Of a stretch of 64,000 nt of DNA, positions 1 through 8,980 are shown in pieces. This stretch comes from Thermosynechococcus sp. NK55a (GTDB lineage Bacteria > Cyanobacteriota > Cyanobacteriia > Thermosynechococcales > Thermosynechococcaceae), in the NCBI RefSeq assembly GCF_000505665.1, contig NC_023033.1, positions 558,001 to 622,000 of the forward strand, written 5' to 3'. The translations under genes were made by a program, and so were the position numbers. The notes beneath the pieces were generated by a model. The model saw only the letters and a list, made by a program, of their open reading frames with translations, was not told the DNA's origin and did not search any database. Position 1 is the stretch's first letter. The number at the start of each line of letters is the position of its first letter.

Positions 1-1
1 A

Positions 2-769
2 CTTAACTTCATTGTTACTCTTCTTTTTATCACTTTTGGCGCAACACTTTCCCTAGCCCAAACGCCCTCGAAGCGAAAGGGGCCTCCGCCCATGTTTACC
101 CCAAACGTCATCAACGACCGGACGCTGCCGAATAAACCCGAGATTGAGGGACCGGTTGCGCCGCCAGAGCTCGAAACCCCACCCTTTCTGAAATCACCTG
201 TGCCGCCGCGTCAACCGGAGCCGCTACCCATACCCGATGAGATCGAGGAGCGCCAAGCCTCACCCGACTTGAGGAGTGCTCCCCAAAAGCCCTGTCCAAA
301 GACCATTGTCCTCCAGGCGCCCCCGCCCCCGACCACCACGCCCTATGGCCCGGACTTCCCTAGCACACCCGGTCCGCAATGGATAGAGCCGAACTTCAAC
401 GGTACGACACCAAACCGCCAGGTGCGGCATACTTTCCAGTGGCAGGGCTGCAAAGAATGCTGCTGCGAGGTGCAAAAGGCTAAGCTAGTGGTCACCCTCA
501 AGGCGCTACAGAATGGCCAATCGCACCAAAGCCCTGATGCAGGTAATGACAGCATCTCCCTCTGGAAAAACGGCAGTGTGTTGTACTGGCAGTACCTGTG
601 GCCCAACACTGGGGTGAGTGCCGGCACGACAACAACCCTCACGATTCCGATTGCGCCCTCTTGGCTGAACGGCTACCGGCTGAGCTTCCTGGTTCAAGAC
701 GATACGGCGGTGCTAAATGCTAAGCTGGTCGTCACTGGCTGCTGTGTGAAGCCCAACATTCAACCATAA
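2..769 (+). CDS. Secreted proline- and cysteine-rich protein, 5' end outside window
   Basis: The frame is open from base 2, so the gene starts before the window; the first ATG inside it (92) is unlikely to be the real start. The upstream codons encode a hydrophobic stretch ending in a SLAQ-type signal peptidase I site near base 61, so the product is probably exported. A proline-rich linker of about 90 residues follows. Then comes a compact domain with a cysteine cluster (GCKECCCEV, about bases 447-472) and a second cysteine pair (GCC) near the C-terminus. The strand-like composition of this part suggests a beta-sandwich. I do not recognise the family. The stop codon lies inside a 12-bp tandem repeat and is followed by a strong terminator. 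Confidence 0.75.
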   Translation, partial: LNFIVTLLFITFGATLSLAQTPSKRKGPPPMFTPNVINDRTLPNKPEIEGPVAPPELETPPFLKSPVPPRQPEPLPIPDEIEERQASPDLRSAPQKPCPKTIVLQAPPPPTTTPYGPDFPSTPGPQWIEPNFNGTTPNRQVRHTFQWQGCKECCCEVQKAKLVVTLKALQNGQSHQSPDAGNDSISLWKNGSVLYWQYLWPNTGVSAGTTTTLTIPIAPSWLNGYRLSFLVQDDTAVLNAKLVVTGCCVKPNIQP

Positions 770-798
770 TCCAAACCATAATCCACTTTTCCACTTTT
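762..798. repeat. Overlapping short tandem repeats at the stop codon of the first gene
   Basis: AACCATAATCCA is repeated perfectly at 762-773 and 774-785. It is followed at once by CCACTTTT twice (783-790, 791-798). The stop codon TAA of the upstream gene (767-769) lies in the first copy. Confidence 0.9.
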
Positions 799-801
799 CC
801 T

Positions 802-827
802 AGGCGCCCTGAGGGCGCCTGTTTTTT
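802..827 (+). terminator. Rho-independent terminator after the secreted protein gene
   Basis: An 8-bp perfect stem AGGCGCCC/GGGCGCCT (802-809 with 813-820) with a 3-nt loop is followed by GTTTTTT. It separates the first gene from the RNA-binding protein gene. Confidence 0.9.
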
Positions 828-1021
828 GCCTGAACTGCTGTAGTCAGCTATTACAGTTGACTGAGAGGGAAGGATTAATTTCTTTTTAATCTCCATATAT
901 TTTAAGTCCGATAGAAAACGTTAATTTTCTTTGCAAAGTCCTCGGTTGTGTAGCCTGGATCGCACAGAGAAATCAAGGCAAAAGGCTATCATGATTGTCA
1001 AATTGCGTCTGAGTTCGGGTT

Positions 1022-1294
1022 ATGACACTGTACATCGGCAACCTCTCCTACGAGGCCACTGAAAACGATCTTCGCGAAGTTTTTGAAAAATATGGTGCCA
1101 TTCGCCGGATTGTGTTGCCGGTGGATCGCGAAACCGGTAAGCGACGGGGCTTTGCTTTTGTTGAACTGGCAGATGAAACTCAGGAGGCCGTTGCCATTGA
1201 TGATCTTGATGGTGCTACATGGCTAGGGCGAGTCCTGAAAGTGAACAAGGCCAAGCCAAAACAGGCGGGGGGGCAGGCAAACTCTTCCTTATAA
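1022..1294 (+). CDS. Cyanobacterial Rbp-type RNA-binding protein (single RRM)
   Basis: This 90-residue protein is almost entirely one RNA recognition motif. RNP2 is LYIGNL (residues 3-8) and RNP1 is RGFAFVEL (residues 42-49), both with the aromatic residues that stack on RNA bases. It lacks the long glycine-rich tail of plant GRPs and ends shortly after the domain, as in short cyanobacterial Rbp proteins. Family members bind single-stranded RNA and several are cold-inducible or involved in mRNA placement; which role applies here cannot be read from the sequence. The AT-rich leader of about 190 bp after the preceding terminator is the likely promoter and 5' UTR. The next gene follows within about 40 bp. 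Confidence 0.93.
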   Translation: MTLYIGNLSYEATENDLREVFEKYGAIRRIVLPVDRETGKRRGFAFVELADETQEAVAIDDLDGATWLGRVLKVNKAKPKQAGGQANSSL

Positions 1295-1333
1295 GGGCAT
1301 ACTGGTAGGGAAGTGCTGTTCACTTTTGCTGCT

Positions 1334-1885
1334 ATGCCTCGACGTTCGCCATCTCCACCGCGTCCCCGTCCCCAAACTCGTCGTCCGCCAGAGCCAGAAT
1401 CCAAGTCAGCGGTGAACACCCGTACCTTGGCAATCTTAGGTGGCGTTTTCATTATTGGGGTTGGCGTTGGCGTCACCTTTAGCAAAACCACGACCCTTAA
1501 CCCCGATAATGTGGCCTCGACGCAGTTTATTGATCAAGCAGCACCCAATCCCGATATTTGCGTGCAATTTGGTGCGAGCGCGATCGCGGTGGATACGCGG
1601 ATTTTTGTGACCTTTAATCCCTTTTCAGTTTTTGTGTCCCAACCCTCTATGCAACCGGGCTGTGTTCTGCGGGCCAATAACGTTGCCCTCCTAGAACAGC
1701 GACAACTCATTACGGGTGAACAGTTGCGCAGTTGTCGCCAACGGCTGAATACCTTTGGCTATGTCGGCAACCTAGACGCCAAGCCTGAAATTAGCTGTGT
1801 CTATCAGAGCACAACGGATAAAAACCTCTTCCTCAAACTCTCAGGCTTGGGTAATGGTGCTGCGGGTGAAACCGGTAATTTCTAG
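1334..1885 (+). CDS. DUF3172 family single-pass membrane protein
   Basis: I place the start at ATG 1334 (MPRRSPSP); an in-frame alternative start codon (GTG) lies at 1313. The N-terminus is rich in Pro, Arg and Ser and cytoplasm-like. One transmembrane helix follows (LAILGGVFIIGVGVGVTF), then a periplasmic or lumenal domain with four cysteines that could form disulfides. The arrangement and the motif around NPDICVQFGASAI match the cyanobacterial DUF3172 family, whose function is unknown. It lies between the RRM gene and an MlaE-type permease 10 bp downstream, so cotranscription with the permease is likely. Confidence 0.85.
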   Translation: MPRRSPSPPRPRPQTRRPPEPESKSAVNTRTLAILGGVFIIGVGVGVTFSKTTTLNPDNVASTQFIDQAAPNPDICVQFGASAIAVDTRIFVTFNPFSVFVSQPSMQPGCVLRANNVALLEQRQLITGEQLRSCRQRLNTFGYVGNLDAKPEISCVYQSTTDKNLFLKLSGLGNGAAGETGNF

Positions 1886-1894
1886 GACGCAACC

Positions 1895-2698
1895 ATGAAG
1901 GCGATGAAGTGGCCACGGCTACGCTGGCGTGCAAGTCAGGGTGTACAACGCTTGGGTACAGCCTTTCTCTTAGCGGGTCAAGTCACCTATCATTTGCTGC
2001 GGGGGCGGATTGCTCTGCGGAACTTGATTGAGCAAATGGCTTTGGTGGGGCCTGCTTCCCTCAGTGTTGCCCTGATTACAGCCGCTTTTGTGGGTATGGT
2101 GTTTACGATTCAGGTCGCCCGTGAATTTATTACCTTTGGTGCCACCTCTGCGGTAGGTGGGGTGCTGGCGATCGCCCTTGCACGGGAACTAGGGCCTGTG
2201 CTGACAGCAGTGGTGCTCGCCGGGCGGGTGGGCTCCGCCTTTGCGGCTGAAATTGGGACTATGAAAGTCACTGAGCAGATTGACGCCCTCTATATGTTAG
2301 GCACTGATCCCGTAGATTACTTGGTGGTGCCACGGTTTATTGCCTGTGTGCTCATGTTGCCAATTCTTAATATCTTAGCCCTGGTAACGGGCTTGTGGGG
2401 GGGCTTGATTATTGCTGATTATCTCTACGGTATTCCCCGGGCGATCTATATTGAGTCCATTCAGAACTTTCTGCAAACTTGGGATCTTTGGAGCTCAATT
2501 ATCAAATCGGGCATTTTTGGTGGTGTGGTGGCCATCATTGGCTGCAATTGGGGCATTACAACCACAGGGGGCGCCAAGGGCGTCGGTCAATCCACCACGG
2601 CGGCGGTGGTGATCTCGCTCCTGGCCATTTTTATTCTCAACTTTTTCCTGTCTTGGGCACTCTTTGGCGGCAACAGTAGCCTCGTACCCCCGTTGTAG
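1895..2698 (+). CDS. MlaE-type ABC transporter permease (Ycf63 family)
   Basis: The protein has 267 residues, an N-terminal amphipathic segment and about five membrane helices. The MlaE hallmarks are present: AREFITFGATSAVGG, the ARELGPVLTAVVLAGRVGSAFAAE-type cytoplasmic coupling loop (written here only as a family description) and EQIDALYMLG. MlaE is the permease of the MlaFEDB complex, which moves phospholipids between inner and outer membranes; cyanobacterial and plastid (TGD1) homologues are thought to move lipids too. The ATPase and MCE substrate-binding subunits are not adjacent here, which is usual in cyanobacteria. Substrate is inferred from the family. Confidence 0.93.
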   Translation: MKAMKWPRLRWRASQGVQRLGTAFLLAGQVTYHLLRGRIALRNLIEQMALVGPASLSVALITAAFVGMVFTIQVAREFITFGATSAVGGVLAIALARELGPVLTAVVLAGRVGSAFAAEIGTMKVTEQIDALYMLGTDPVDYLVVPRFIACVLMLPILNILALVTGLWGGLIIADYLYGIPRAIYIESIQNFLQTWDLWSSIIKSGIFGGVVAIIGCNWGITTTGGAKGVGQSTTAAVVISLLAIFILNFFLSWALFGGNSSLVPPL

Positions 2699-2709
2699 AG
2701 GGTTGGCCG

Positions 2710-3090
2710 ATGGAACTGCGAGTCGGACAAGGCTGGCGGGTGGGCCGGCGCAGTGATCAACACTATGCAGGTCTAGTGGGGGCAGAGGATTGGGCCACCG
2801 AACTCACTGACAGCGAGTTTAGGGCATTTGTGGAGTTATTTCGCCAACTCCATGGGCAGCTGCAGGCGATCGCCCCGGAATTGATGCCCGAGGAAATGAT
2901 TACCCTCAGTGGTAGCAACGACGCGGTGCACTTGGAATTGGAGGGCTATCCCCATGCCTATAGCCTGCATCTGATTGTGTTGGGCGATCGCCGTGTTGAG
3001 GGTACATGGCCTGCCCCTGTGCCCCCCGACTTTCTCCTTGCCTGCTGTGAACTCGAGCACAGGATTGCGAAGGAGCAAAGTTTACAATAG
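2710..3090 (+). CDS. DUF1818 family protein
   Basis: A soluble protein of 126 residues with no signal or membrane segment. The pattern GxGWRxGxRxD near the start, the central ITLSGSNDAVHLELEG-type strand region and the C-terminal WPAPVPPDFLLAC match DUF1818, a cyanobacterial family of unknown function. It begins 11 bp after the MlaE-type permease and is probably in the same transcript. Confidence 0.85.
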   Translation: MELRVGQGWRVGRRSDQHYAGLVGAEDWATELTDSEFRAFVELFRQLHGQLQAIAPELMPEEMITLSGSNDAVHLELEGYPHAYSLHLIVLGDRRVEGTWPAPVPPDFLLACCELEHRIAKEQSLQ

Positions 3091-3120
3091 AAAACATCCT
3101 TCTCGGTTGCGATCGCCCCT

Positions 3121-6009
3121 ATGACCTCTGCGAAATCCCCGAAGGTCAGCCCCCCCTTGGCGGCACTGGTCAACACCATCAAACAGTTACAACAGCAAGA
3201 GCAAATTGGGGGACTCATTGCTCCTTTGGTGAGCTTTGCCCAAGAAGCCCTTGGCATGTCCTTTCTTTGGTTGGGGCTGTACAATGAAGGCTCCAAACAA
3301 CTCATTGGCCAAGGGGGCACAACGCCCCTCGGTGATCATCCCTTTCTCAAACAGAAACTGACCCTTGCTGCAGGCAGCCTTCTCGATCAGGTGTTGATGA
3401 ACCGCAAGCCCATTAGTTTGCCCAGTCTCAAGGAAGAACCTCGCCTAGGAGAATTACGGGAAGCCGCTACCCGTTTGGGTATTGAAGGCACCGCTATCTA
3501 TCCCATTGTCCGCCATCGTCAACCCCTTGGCATTCTTATAATTGGCTCCACCACATGGGGCGATACACTGCGGGGAGATGATTTGGCCCACATGAGCCTC
3601 CTAGTCAGTACCCTGGGCCCGGAACTGGAACGCCTAACAGCGACCAAAGCAACGAAAGCGGTACCAGAAGCAAAGCAAGCGGCTGCTCCCACAATTACCA
3701 GTGATGACCCCATACGCCATCTGCTGCAGGAGGCCAGCCGTGCCAATAGCTTCGGCCAACGTATTGAAGCGCTGTTGCTGGCAGTACACCAATTTTCTCA
3801 ACCTCAACGTACCAGCCTCTTTTGGCGAGATTTGGAGCAACCCCTCTATCGGCGGCGTAGTTACACTGTGGGTAAACCCCAGGGCCGCGAGAGCCAGCGG
3901 CAACCCCTAGCGATTACGCAGCAGGAGTTAGCCGGTTGTTATACTGCCTTTGCCAGTGGCCAAATCGTGAGCGTCAGCGATAGTCAAAGTGTCGTCAGTG
4001 CCACCGCACCCTTGCGGCTGATGCAAATGCTCAACTGCCGTGCCCTTCTGGCAACCCCGATTCTGGTGGGCACGGATGTCGTGGGCTTTCTCACATTCGA
4101 GCGCAATGAGCCTTACCCTTGGAACGACAACGAGAAGAAACTCCTGCAAGTCACCGCAGAGCTATTGGCCTTGGCAGCGCCCACTGAACGCCTGGAACAT
4201 CTCTTGGCCCAAACCCGGCATGCCCAAAGCTTGGCGAGTGAGTTGGCTCAAGCCATCTGTGAGGAGCAGGACTGGAGGCGGGTGCTCCACCGGGCGGGCG
4301 AAAAGTTAGCGGCGGATCTAGGGGCGCAGTGGGTCTTTTTGCTGACCTATAACTCCCTGACCCAAGCCTTTGATGTCCTGTTTCAGTATCCCGCTCCCCG
4401 GGGGCGCGATCGCCATCCGCCCTTCCCGCCATTGCCAAAAATGGATTGGCAGCTTCTGGAAACAGCCACAACCGCCATTGCCCTTGAGGACTACAGCAAT
4501 GAATTGCGCCTTTACTCTTGGAGGGAGGTTCTCAGCAAGCTGAATATCCAGTCCCTTCTGGTGGCAACCACCACCCCTGGCCATTCCTTGGAGGCGCTGC
4601 TGCTGGCGGGGCGCACTGAACCCACCGTTTGGGGCAAAAGTCAGCAAACTCTTGTGCAGGAGGTGGCTCGTATCCTTGGCCTGATTAGCCATCAGTGGCA
4701 ACTGCAAAACACCAATACGCAGCAGGAGCAGGTACGATCGGCAATGTTGGCGGGGTTAAGGGCCCTGCAACGCACCCAAAACCTCGAGCGTCTTGAAATG
4801 ACGGGCTTGCAGCAGCTCATGAATTTGATGCAGGTGCCCCTTGTGGCTTTAGTGACTTGGCGACCCGGTCAAACCGTTGGCTCAATTGTGGCACCGCCCC
4901 CCAGCCATCCCAAGTTTGCCATTCGCAACGACACTGAGATTGCCATCTACGAGGATCCCTTGATCCACAGTGCCCTGATGGCCTCCCAAGCCGACGTCAG
5001 TGGCAATCCCTACGCTTGGTTGATTCAAACCACGGCCGCTGAACTGGATCCCCGTACCCGTGAGTGGCTGTCAGGCCCAGACATGGGCCAGATTTTGGCG
5101 ATCGCCCTGCGCACTGATCCAGAATATGAACCGTCGGGAGTGCTGATTGTTGCCGATCGCCGCGATCGCCTCTGGTCAACCTTGCACCTAGAGGCCTTCA
5201 TTACCCTTGTCAACCATTTAGCTTGGGCACACCGCAGCACCTCCCTCATTCAGATGCTCACCCAAGGCTGGCAGACCCTTGAAACCCTCAACTGGTACAA
5301 ACACCGTCGCCTTGAACAGGTCTATGGTCAACTCGCGAGTCTCTGCAATCAGTTGACGCAATGGGTTCAGCAGCACCCCGAGGCAGATTCACTGCTGCGG
5401 CGGTTGGGCACGCTCCTGCAAACCCAGCTGGAATCTCTCCATCCTCTCTTGAGCCATGAGGTGTGGCAACTGGACAAAGCCACCCAGACAGCAGGCCTAG
5501 CGGTAGTCCTCAAGCGAGTGATGGATCGCATTGAAAACTGGAAGCAGCGCAAACAACTGTGGATTCAAGTTCACAATCAACCTGTGCTCACCCTCAATGG
5601 TGACCTTAGCAAGCTGGAGTTAATCCTCTATGAATTGCTGCTTTTTGCCTGCCAGCGATCGCCCTCCCAAGGCCGCATTGACATTTGGTGCCAGCAAATG
5701 GAAGGTATGGGTCAGGGGGGGAAAATGGAGTCTTGGCTGGAACTCTCCATTACCGACAATGGGGAAGTGGAGCCACAGTTACTCATTAAACTGCACCAAC
5801 TGGAGCATCTTGACTGGCTTGCTCCCTCTAGCCTTGATCAGCCCCCCGGGCGCCACCTCAAAATTTGCTGCCATCTTTGTCAACGCCTAGGCTACAGCCT
5901 CGACATGTATAAGTTAGAAGATGGCCGCTTCCTGAGTCGTCTGCTCATTCCCCTAAATAATGGCGACACGGGTACCTTCGAACTGCAATCTTCACAGCCA
6001 CGCCAATGA
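3121..6009 (+). CDS. Four-GAF sensor protein with degenerate histidine-kinase-type ATPase domain
   Basis: The 962-residue soluble protein has four GAF-like modules (about residues 1-168, 190-360, 361-520 and 540-710), a helical dimerisation-like segment (720-800) and a C-terminal HATPase_c-like fold. The N box is poor (ELILYELLLFACQRSP, without the usual Asn) and the G1 box is reduced to TDNGEV. I see no clear phospho-acceptor His motif. It may be a non-catalytic sensor or scaffold that binds a small ligand through a GAF domain. No conserved bilin cysteine context is obvious. Its stop overlaps the feoB start by 4 bp (ATGA), so translation is probably coupled. Confidence 0.8.
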   Translation: MTSAKSPKVSPPLAALVNTIKQLQQQEQIGGLIAPLVSFAQEALGMSFLWLGLYNEGSKQLIGQGGTTPLGDHPFLKQKLTLAAGSLLDQVLMNRKPISLPSLKEEPRLGELREAATRLGIEGTAIYPIVRHRQPLGILIIGSTTWGDTLRGDDLAHMSLLVSTLGPELERLTATKATKAVPEAKQAAAPTITSDDPIRHLLQEASRANSFGQRIEALLLAVHQFSQPQRTSLFWRDLEQPLYRRRSYTVGKPQGRESQRQPLAITQQELAGCYTAFASGQIVSVSDSQSVVSATAPLRLMQMLNCRALLATPILVGTDVVGFLTFERNEPYPWNDNEKKLLQVTAELLALAAPTERLEHLLAQTRHAQSLASELAQAICEEQDWRRVLHRAGEKLAADLGAQWVFLLTYNSLTQAFDVLFQYPAPRGRDRHPPFPPLPKMDWQLLETATTAIALEDYSNELRLYSWREVLSKLNIQSLLVATTTPGHSLEALLLAGRTEPTVWGKSQQTLVQEVARILGLISHQWQLQNTNTQQEQVRSAMLAGLRALQRTQNLERLEMTGLQQLMNLMQVPLVALVTWRPGQTVGSIVAPPPSHPKFAIRNDTEIAIYEDPLIHSALMASQADVSGNPYAWLIQTTAAELDPRTREWLSGPDMGQILAIALRTDPEYEPSGVLIVADRRDRLWSTLHLEAFITLVNHLAWAHRSTSLIQMLTQGWQTLETLNWYKHRRLEQVYGQLASLCNQLTQWVQQHPEADSLLRRLGTLLQTQLESLHPLLSHEVWQLDKATQTAGLAVVLKRVMDRIENWKQRKQLWIQVHNQPVLTLNGDLSKLELILYELLLFACQRSPSQGRIDIWCQQMEGMGQGGKMESWLELSITDNGEVEPQLLIKLHQLEHLDWLAPSSLDQPPGRHLKICCHLCQRLGYSLDMYKLEDGRFLSRLLIPLNNGDTGTFELQSSQPRQ

Positions 6010-7796
6010 CCCCCAGCACGATCGCCCTTCTGGGGCTCCCCAACACTGGTAAATCGACATTTTTCAATCGCATTGCTGCTGCCCGTGCCCATGTGGGCAA
6101 CTGGCCGGGGATTACCGTGGACTTAGCAGAAGCCGAGATTTTCCTCAATGGTGAGAGGGTTAAGCTGGTGGATTTACCGGGCATCTACGATCTGGCGGGG
6201 ACAGCTGCCGATGAAACCATTGTGCGTGAGTTTTTCCAACGCGTGCCGGTGCGGTTGGTGTTAGTGATTCTCAATGCCAGTCAGATTCAGCATCAATTGC
6301 GCTTAGCCCTTCAGGTGAAGGCTTGGGGGCTACCCATGGTGGTGCTTTTGAATATGGCTGATGAAGCTCGGCAACTGGGGATTCAGATTAATACTGAGAA
6401 GTTGAGCGATCGCCTGGGGGTGCCCGTCGTTGCTCTCAGTGCCAAATACGGTGGTGGCTATTGGGAGGCCTACGAAACCATTTGCCATGCTCTCAAGGAA
6501 GCACCTATTCCCCAAGACCCGCTCCTCCAGCCAACGTTGCCAGAGCTTGATTTGGGAGCGATCGCCCCCCTATTGGCGGACACCGTCACTTTCCCCAGTC
6601 GCACCGTTCGCAGACTAACCGAGCAATTGGATCACTGGTTGCTACACCCCCTGTGGGGATTGCCCCTCTTTTTTGGGGGGCTATACCTTGTCTTTCAAGG
6701 GGTATGGGTACTGGGCCTAGGGCTTCAAGGCTGGCTCAGTGACACCTTTGAAGCCTTTCAGGCACAGGTGCTGGCGCCATTCTTCGCAGGGCTTCCCCCC
6801 TTGCTCAGCAGTTTGCTAATCGAGGGCATCTATGGCGGCATGACCACAGTGGCAGCGTTTGTGCCCTTAGTAACCATCTTCTTTATTGTGATGGCGATCG
6901 TCGAGGACAGTGGCTACCTGGCCCGTGCTGCTTATCTCATGGATGGCTTGATGGCACGCTTGGGTTTGGACGGCCGCAGTTTTGTTCTCAGCTTGATGGG
7001 CTTTGGCTGCAATGTGCCGGCCTTGATGGCCACCCGGATTATTCGCTCGCCGGGGCTGCGGCTGCTGACAATGCTGATCATTCCCTTTTCCCTCTGTTCA
7101 GCACGGCTACAGGTGTTTGTCTTTCTCATTGCCTGCTTGTTTCCACCGCAGTGGGGGGCAGCCGTCCTGCTGTCCCTCTATGGTTGGAGCATCCTTGCAG
7201 CCTTGTTCACTGCCCTCTGTTTTCAAGGCTATTTCCCGAATACGGATCCCTTTTTGCTGGAGTTGCCCCCCTATCGTTGGCCGACGGCACAACAGGTGCT
7301 CCTGCGGGCGTGGGGCGAGGTGCGGCACTTTCTCTCGCGGGCAACGGGCTTCATTATGATCGGTGTCTTAGGGGTGTGGGCATTGACCCATTTGCCCTTG
7401 AATGCAACGCCCGCCAGCCCAGAAACCTGGGCGGGCCAACTGGGAAGAGCGCTACAACCGCTTTTAGCACCGGCGGGCATTACCCCTGAACTGACGATCG
7501 CCCTCATTGTCGGTTTTGTGGCCAAGGAAATTGTCATTGGCGCGTTGGCAGTTATCTATCACCTTTCGGGTACCTCCCTACAGCAGGCGATCGCCCAGGA
7601 CTTGACCCCGCTGCAGGCCTACAGCTTTATGCTTTTTACTCTCCTCTATACCCCCTGTCTCAGCACCCTTGCCACCCTCTGGAGTGAATCCAAACGCAAG
7701 CAGTTTACAATTTTTGCTATCCTCTATGCCTTGGTAATGGCGTGGGTCGTCAGTGGCAGTGTGTATCAGCTTGGGCACTGGTGGGGATGGGGCTAG
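6006..7796 (+). CDS. feoB: Ferrous iron transporter FeoB
   Basis: FeoB couples an N-terminal G domain to a membrane channel for Fe(II) uptake. Visible G motifs are G1 GLPNTGKST (residues 10-18), the G2 Thr37 in GITV, G3 DLPG (56-59) and G4 NMAD (116-119). The Gate repeats follow in the membrane part, including the motifs EDSGYLARAA and GCNVPALMATR. At 596 residues it is shorter than the E. coli protein (about 770), as is usual in cyanobacteria. No feoA gene is adjacent. The start overlaps the multi-GAF gene by 4 bp, and cobI begins inside its last codons. Confidence 0.96.
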   Translation: MTPSTIALLGLPNTGKSTFFNRIAAARAHVGNWPGITVDLAEAEIFLNGERVKLVDLPGIYDLAGTAADETIVREFFQRVPVRLVLVILNASQIQHQLRLALQVKAWGLPMVVLLNMADEARQLGIQINTEKLSDRLGVPVVALSAKYGGGYWEAYETICHALKEAPIPQDPLLQPTLPELDLGAIAPLLADTVTFPSRTVRRLTEQLDHWLLHPLWGLPLFFGGLYLVFQGVWVLGLGLQGWLSDTFEAFQAQVLAPFFAGLPPLLSSLLIEGIYGGMTTVAAFVPLVTIFFIVMAIVEDSGYLARAAYLMDGLMARLGLDGRSFVLSLMGFGCNVPALMATRIIRSPGLRLLTMLIIPFSLCSARLQVFVFLIACLFPPQWGAAVLLSLYGWSILAALFTALCFQGYFPNTDPFLLELPPYRWPTAQQVLLRAWGEVRHFLSRATGFIMIGVLGVWALTHLPLNATPASPETWAGQLGRALQPLLAPAGITPELTIALIVGFVAKEIVIGALAVIYHLSGTSLQQAIAQDLTPLQAYSFMLFTLLYTPCLSTLATLWSESKRKQFTIFAILYALVMAWVVSGSVYQLGHWWGWG

Positions 7797-8539
7797 TGAC
7801 CACTCTTTGCGGCATTGGCATAGGACCTGGCGATCCCGAACTCATTACCCTTAAAGGTTGGCGACGCCTACAACAAGCAAGGGTGATTGCTTTTCCGGCG
7901 GGGCTACAGAAACGGCGTGGTATTGCCGAGGAGATTATTTCTCCCTACAAACAACCCCAGCAAATTTACCTTCCCCTCGAGTTCCCCTATGTTCTTGAGC
8001 AAGATATCTTAAAACGGGCATGGCAAAAGGCAGCCGATCAAGTCTATGCATACCTTGCTCAGGGCACTGATGTGGTCTTTGTGTCTGAGGGGGATGTCAG
8101 TTTCTACAGTACGTTTTCCTATCTAGCAGCAGCCGTCCAGAACCTTGACCCCCATATTGCCCTTGAGGTGATTCCGGGAGTTTGCTCCCCCTTGGCAGCA
8201 GCGGCCAGTTTAGGGGTGCCCCTCACCTTGGGGAGGGAGCGCCTAGCGATTTTGCCAGCGATGTACCACGGGGATGAGCTCCCACGGGTATGGGCATGGG
8301 CAGAGGTGGTGGTTTTAATGAAGGTGCGATCGGTGTATGGCTCCGTCTGGCATTGGCTCAAGGAACATAATCTCTTGGAACAGGCGGCAGTGGTGAGCTG
8401 GGCAACAACGCCCAAACAACAAATCTACACCCCCCTTACAAACTATCCAGAGTTAACCCTGCCCTACTTTTCGCTGCTCATTGTTTGGAAGCGGCGCCCA
8501 ATCTTGGAGAATGTTCTCGAGTGCCTAGGTCAATCCTAG
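7787..8539 (+). CDS. cobI: Precorrin-2 C20-methyltransferase
   Basis: This SAM-dependent tetrapyrrole methylase of about 250 residues acts early in cobalamin synthesis. The glycine-rich N-terminal loop GIGIGPGDPELITLKG, the VSEGDVSFYSTFSYL loop and EVIPGVCSP are family hallmarks. I chose ATG 7787, which puts the glycine loop at the N-terminus as expected; a GTG at 7742 would add 15 residues lying inside feoB. The gene overlaps feoB by 10 bp, so expression with the iron transporter is likely. Its 3' end overlaps the convergent nudix gene by 15 bp. Confidence 0.92.
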   Translation: MGLVTTLCGIGIGPGDPELITLKGWRRLQQARVIAFPAGLQKRRGIAEEIISPYKQPQQIYLPLEFPYVLEQDILKRAWQKAADQVYAYLAQGTDVVFVSEGDVSFYSTFSYLAAAVQNLDPHIALEVIPGVCSPLAAAASLGVPLTLGRERLAILPAMYHGDELPRVWAWAEVVVLMKVRSVYGSVWHWLKEHNLLEQAAVVSWATTPKQQIYTPLTNYPELTLPYFSLLIVWKRRPILENVLECLGQS

Positions 8540-8980
8540 ATGTCCACTCAAATAGTCCTGTAACTGTCGGGCATGGTCGTGGGCTAGATCGGCTAAAGGC
8601 AGGTCACTCAGGGGAAAAGCCTCTACTGCCCGCACTTCCTTGGCGTCCAACACCTGCGGCTCACCAACCACCCGGGCAGCGATCGCGATACACACGGCAT
8701 GGACACGGGGATCTCGCTTCGGGTCAGAGTAAACCCCCACTAGGCCTTCAAAGCTCTGGAGGCGCAGCCCTGTTTCTTCTGCCAGTTCGCGGGCGCCCGT
8801 CTCAAGAATGGTTTCTCCCCAATCCATCATACCCCCGGGCAGCGACCATTGACCGGTATCGCGGCGTTGCACCAAAATCAGGCGATCGCCTGCGGTCAAG
8901 GCAATGACTGACACCGCCACAAAGGGATGCCGCCAGAATCCCTTCAGGAAAAAGCCTAGAACTCGCCAAAACCCACTCAC
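8525..8980 (-). CDS. Nudix hydrolase
   Basis: The complete Nudix box spans residues 50-72: Gly50, Glu56, Arg64-Glu65-Leu66, Glu68-Glu69 and Gly71. This motif binds Mg2+ and hydrolyses a nucleoside diphosphate linked to another moiety. The N-terminal 20 residues are aromatic-rich and may be an amphipathic helix. Substrate cannot be assigned; the motif GDRLILVQRRDTGQWSLPGG resembles ADP-ribose or (d)NTP-cleaning enzymes. The start overlaps the end of the upstream peroxiredoxin Q gene by 4 bp, so the two form an operon. Confidence 0.92.
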   Translation of the reverse strand: MSGFWRVLGFFLKGFWRHPFVAVSVIALTAGDRLILVQRRDTGQWSLPGGMMDWGETILETGARELAEETGLRLQSFEGLVGVYSDPKRDPRVHAVCIAIAARVVGEPQVLDAKEVRAVEAFPLSDLPLADLAHDHARQLQDYLSGHLGLT

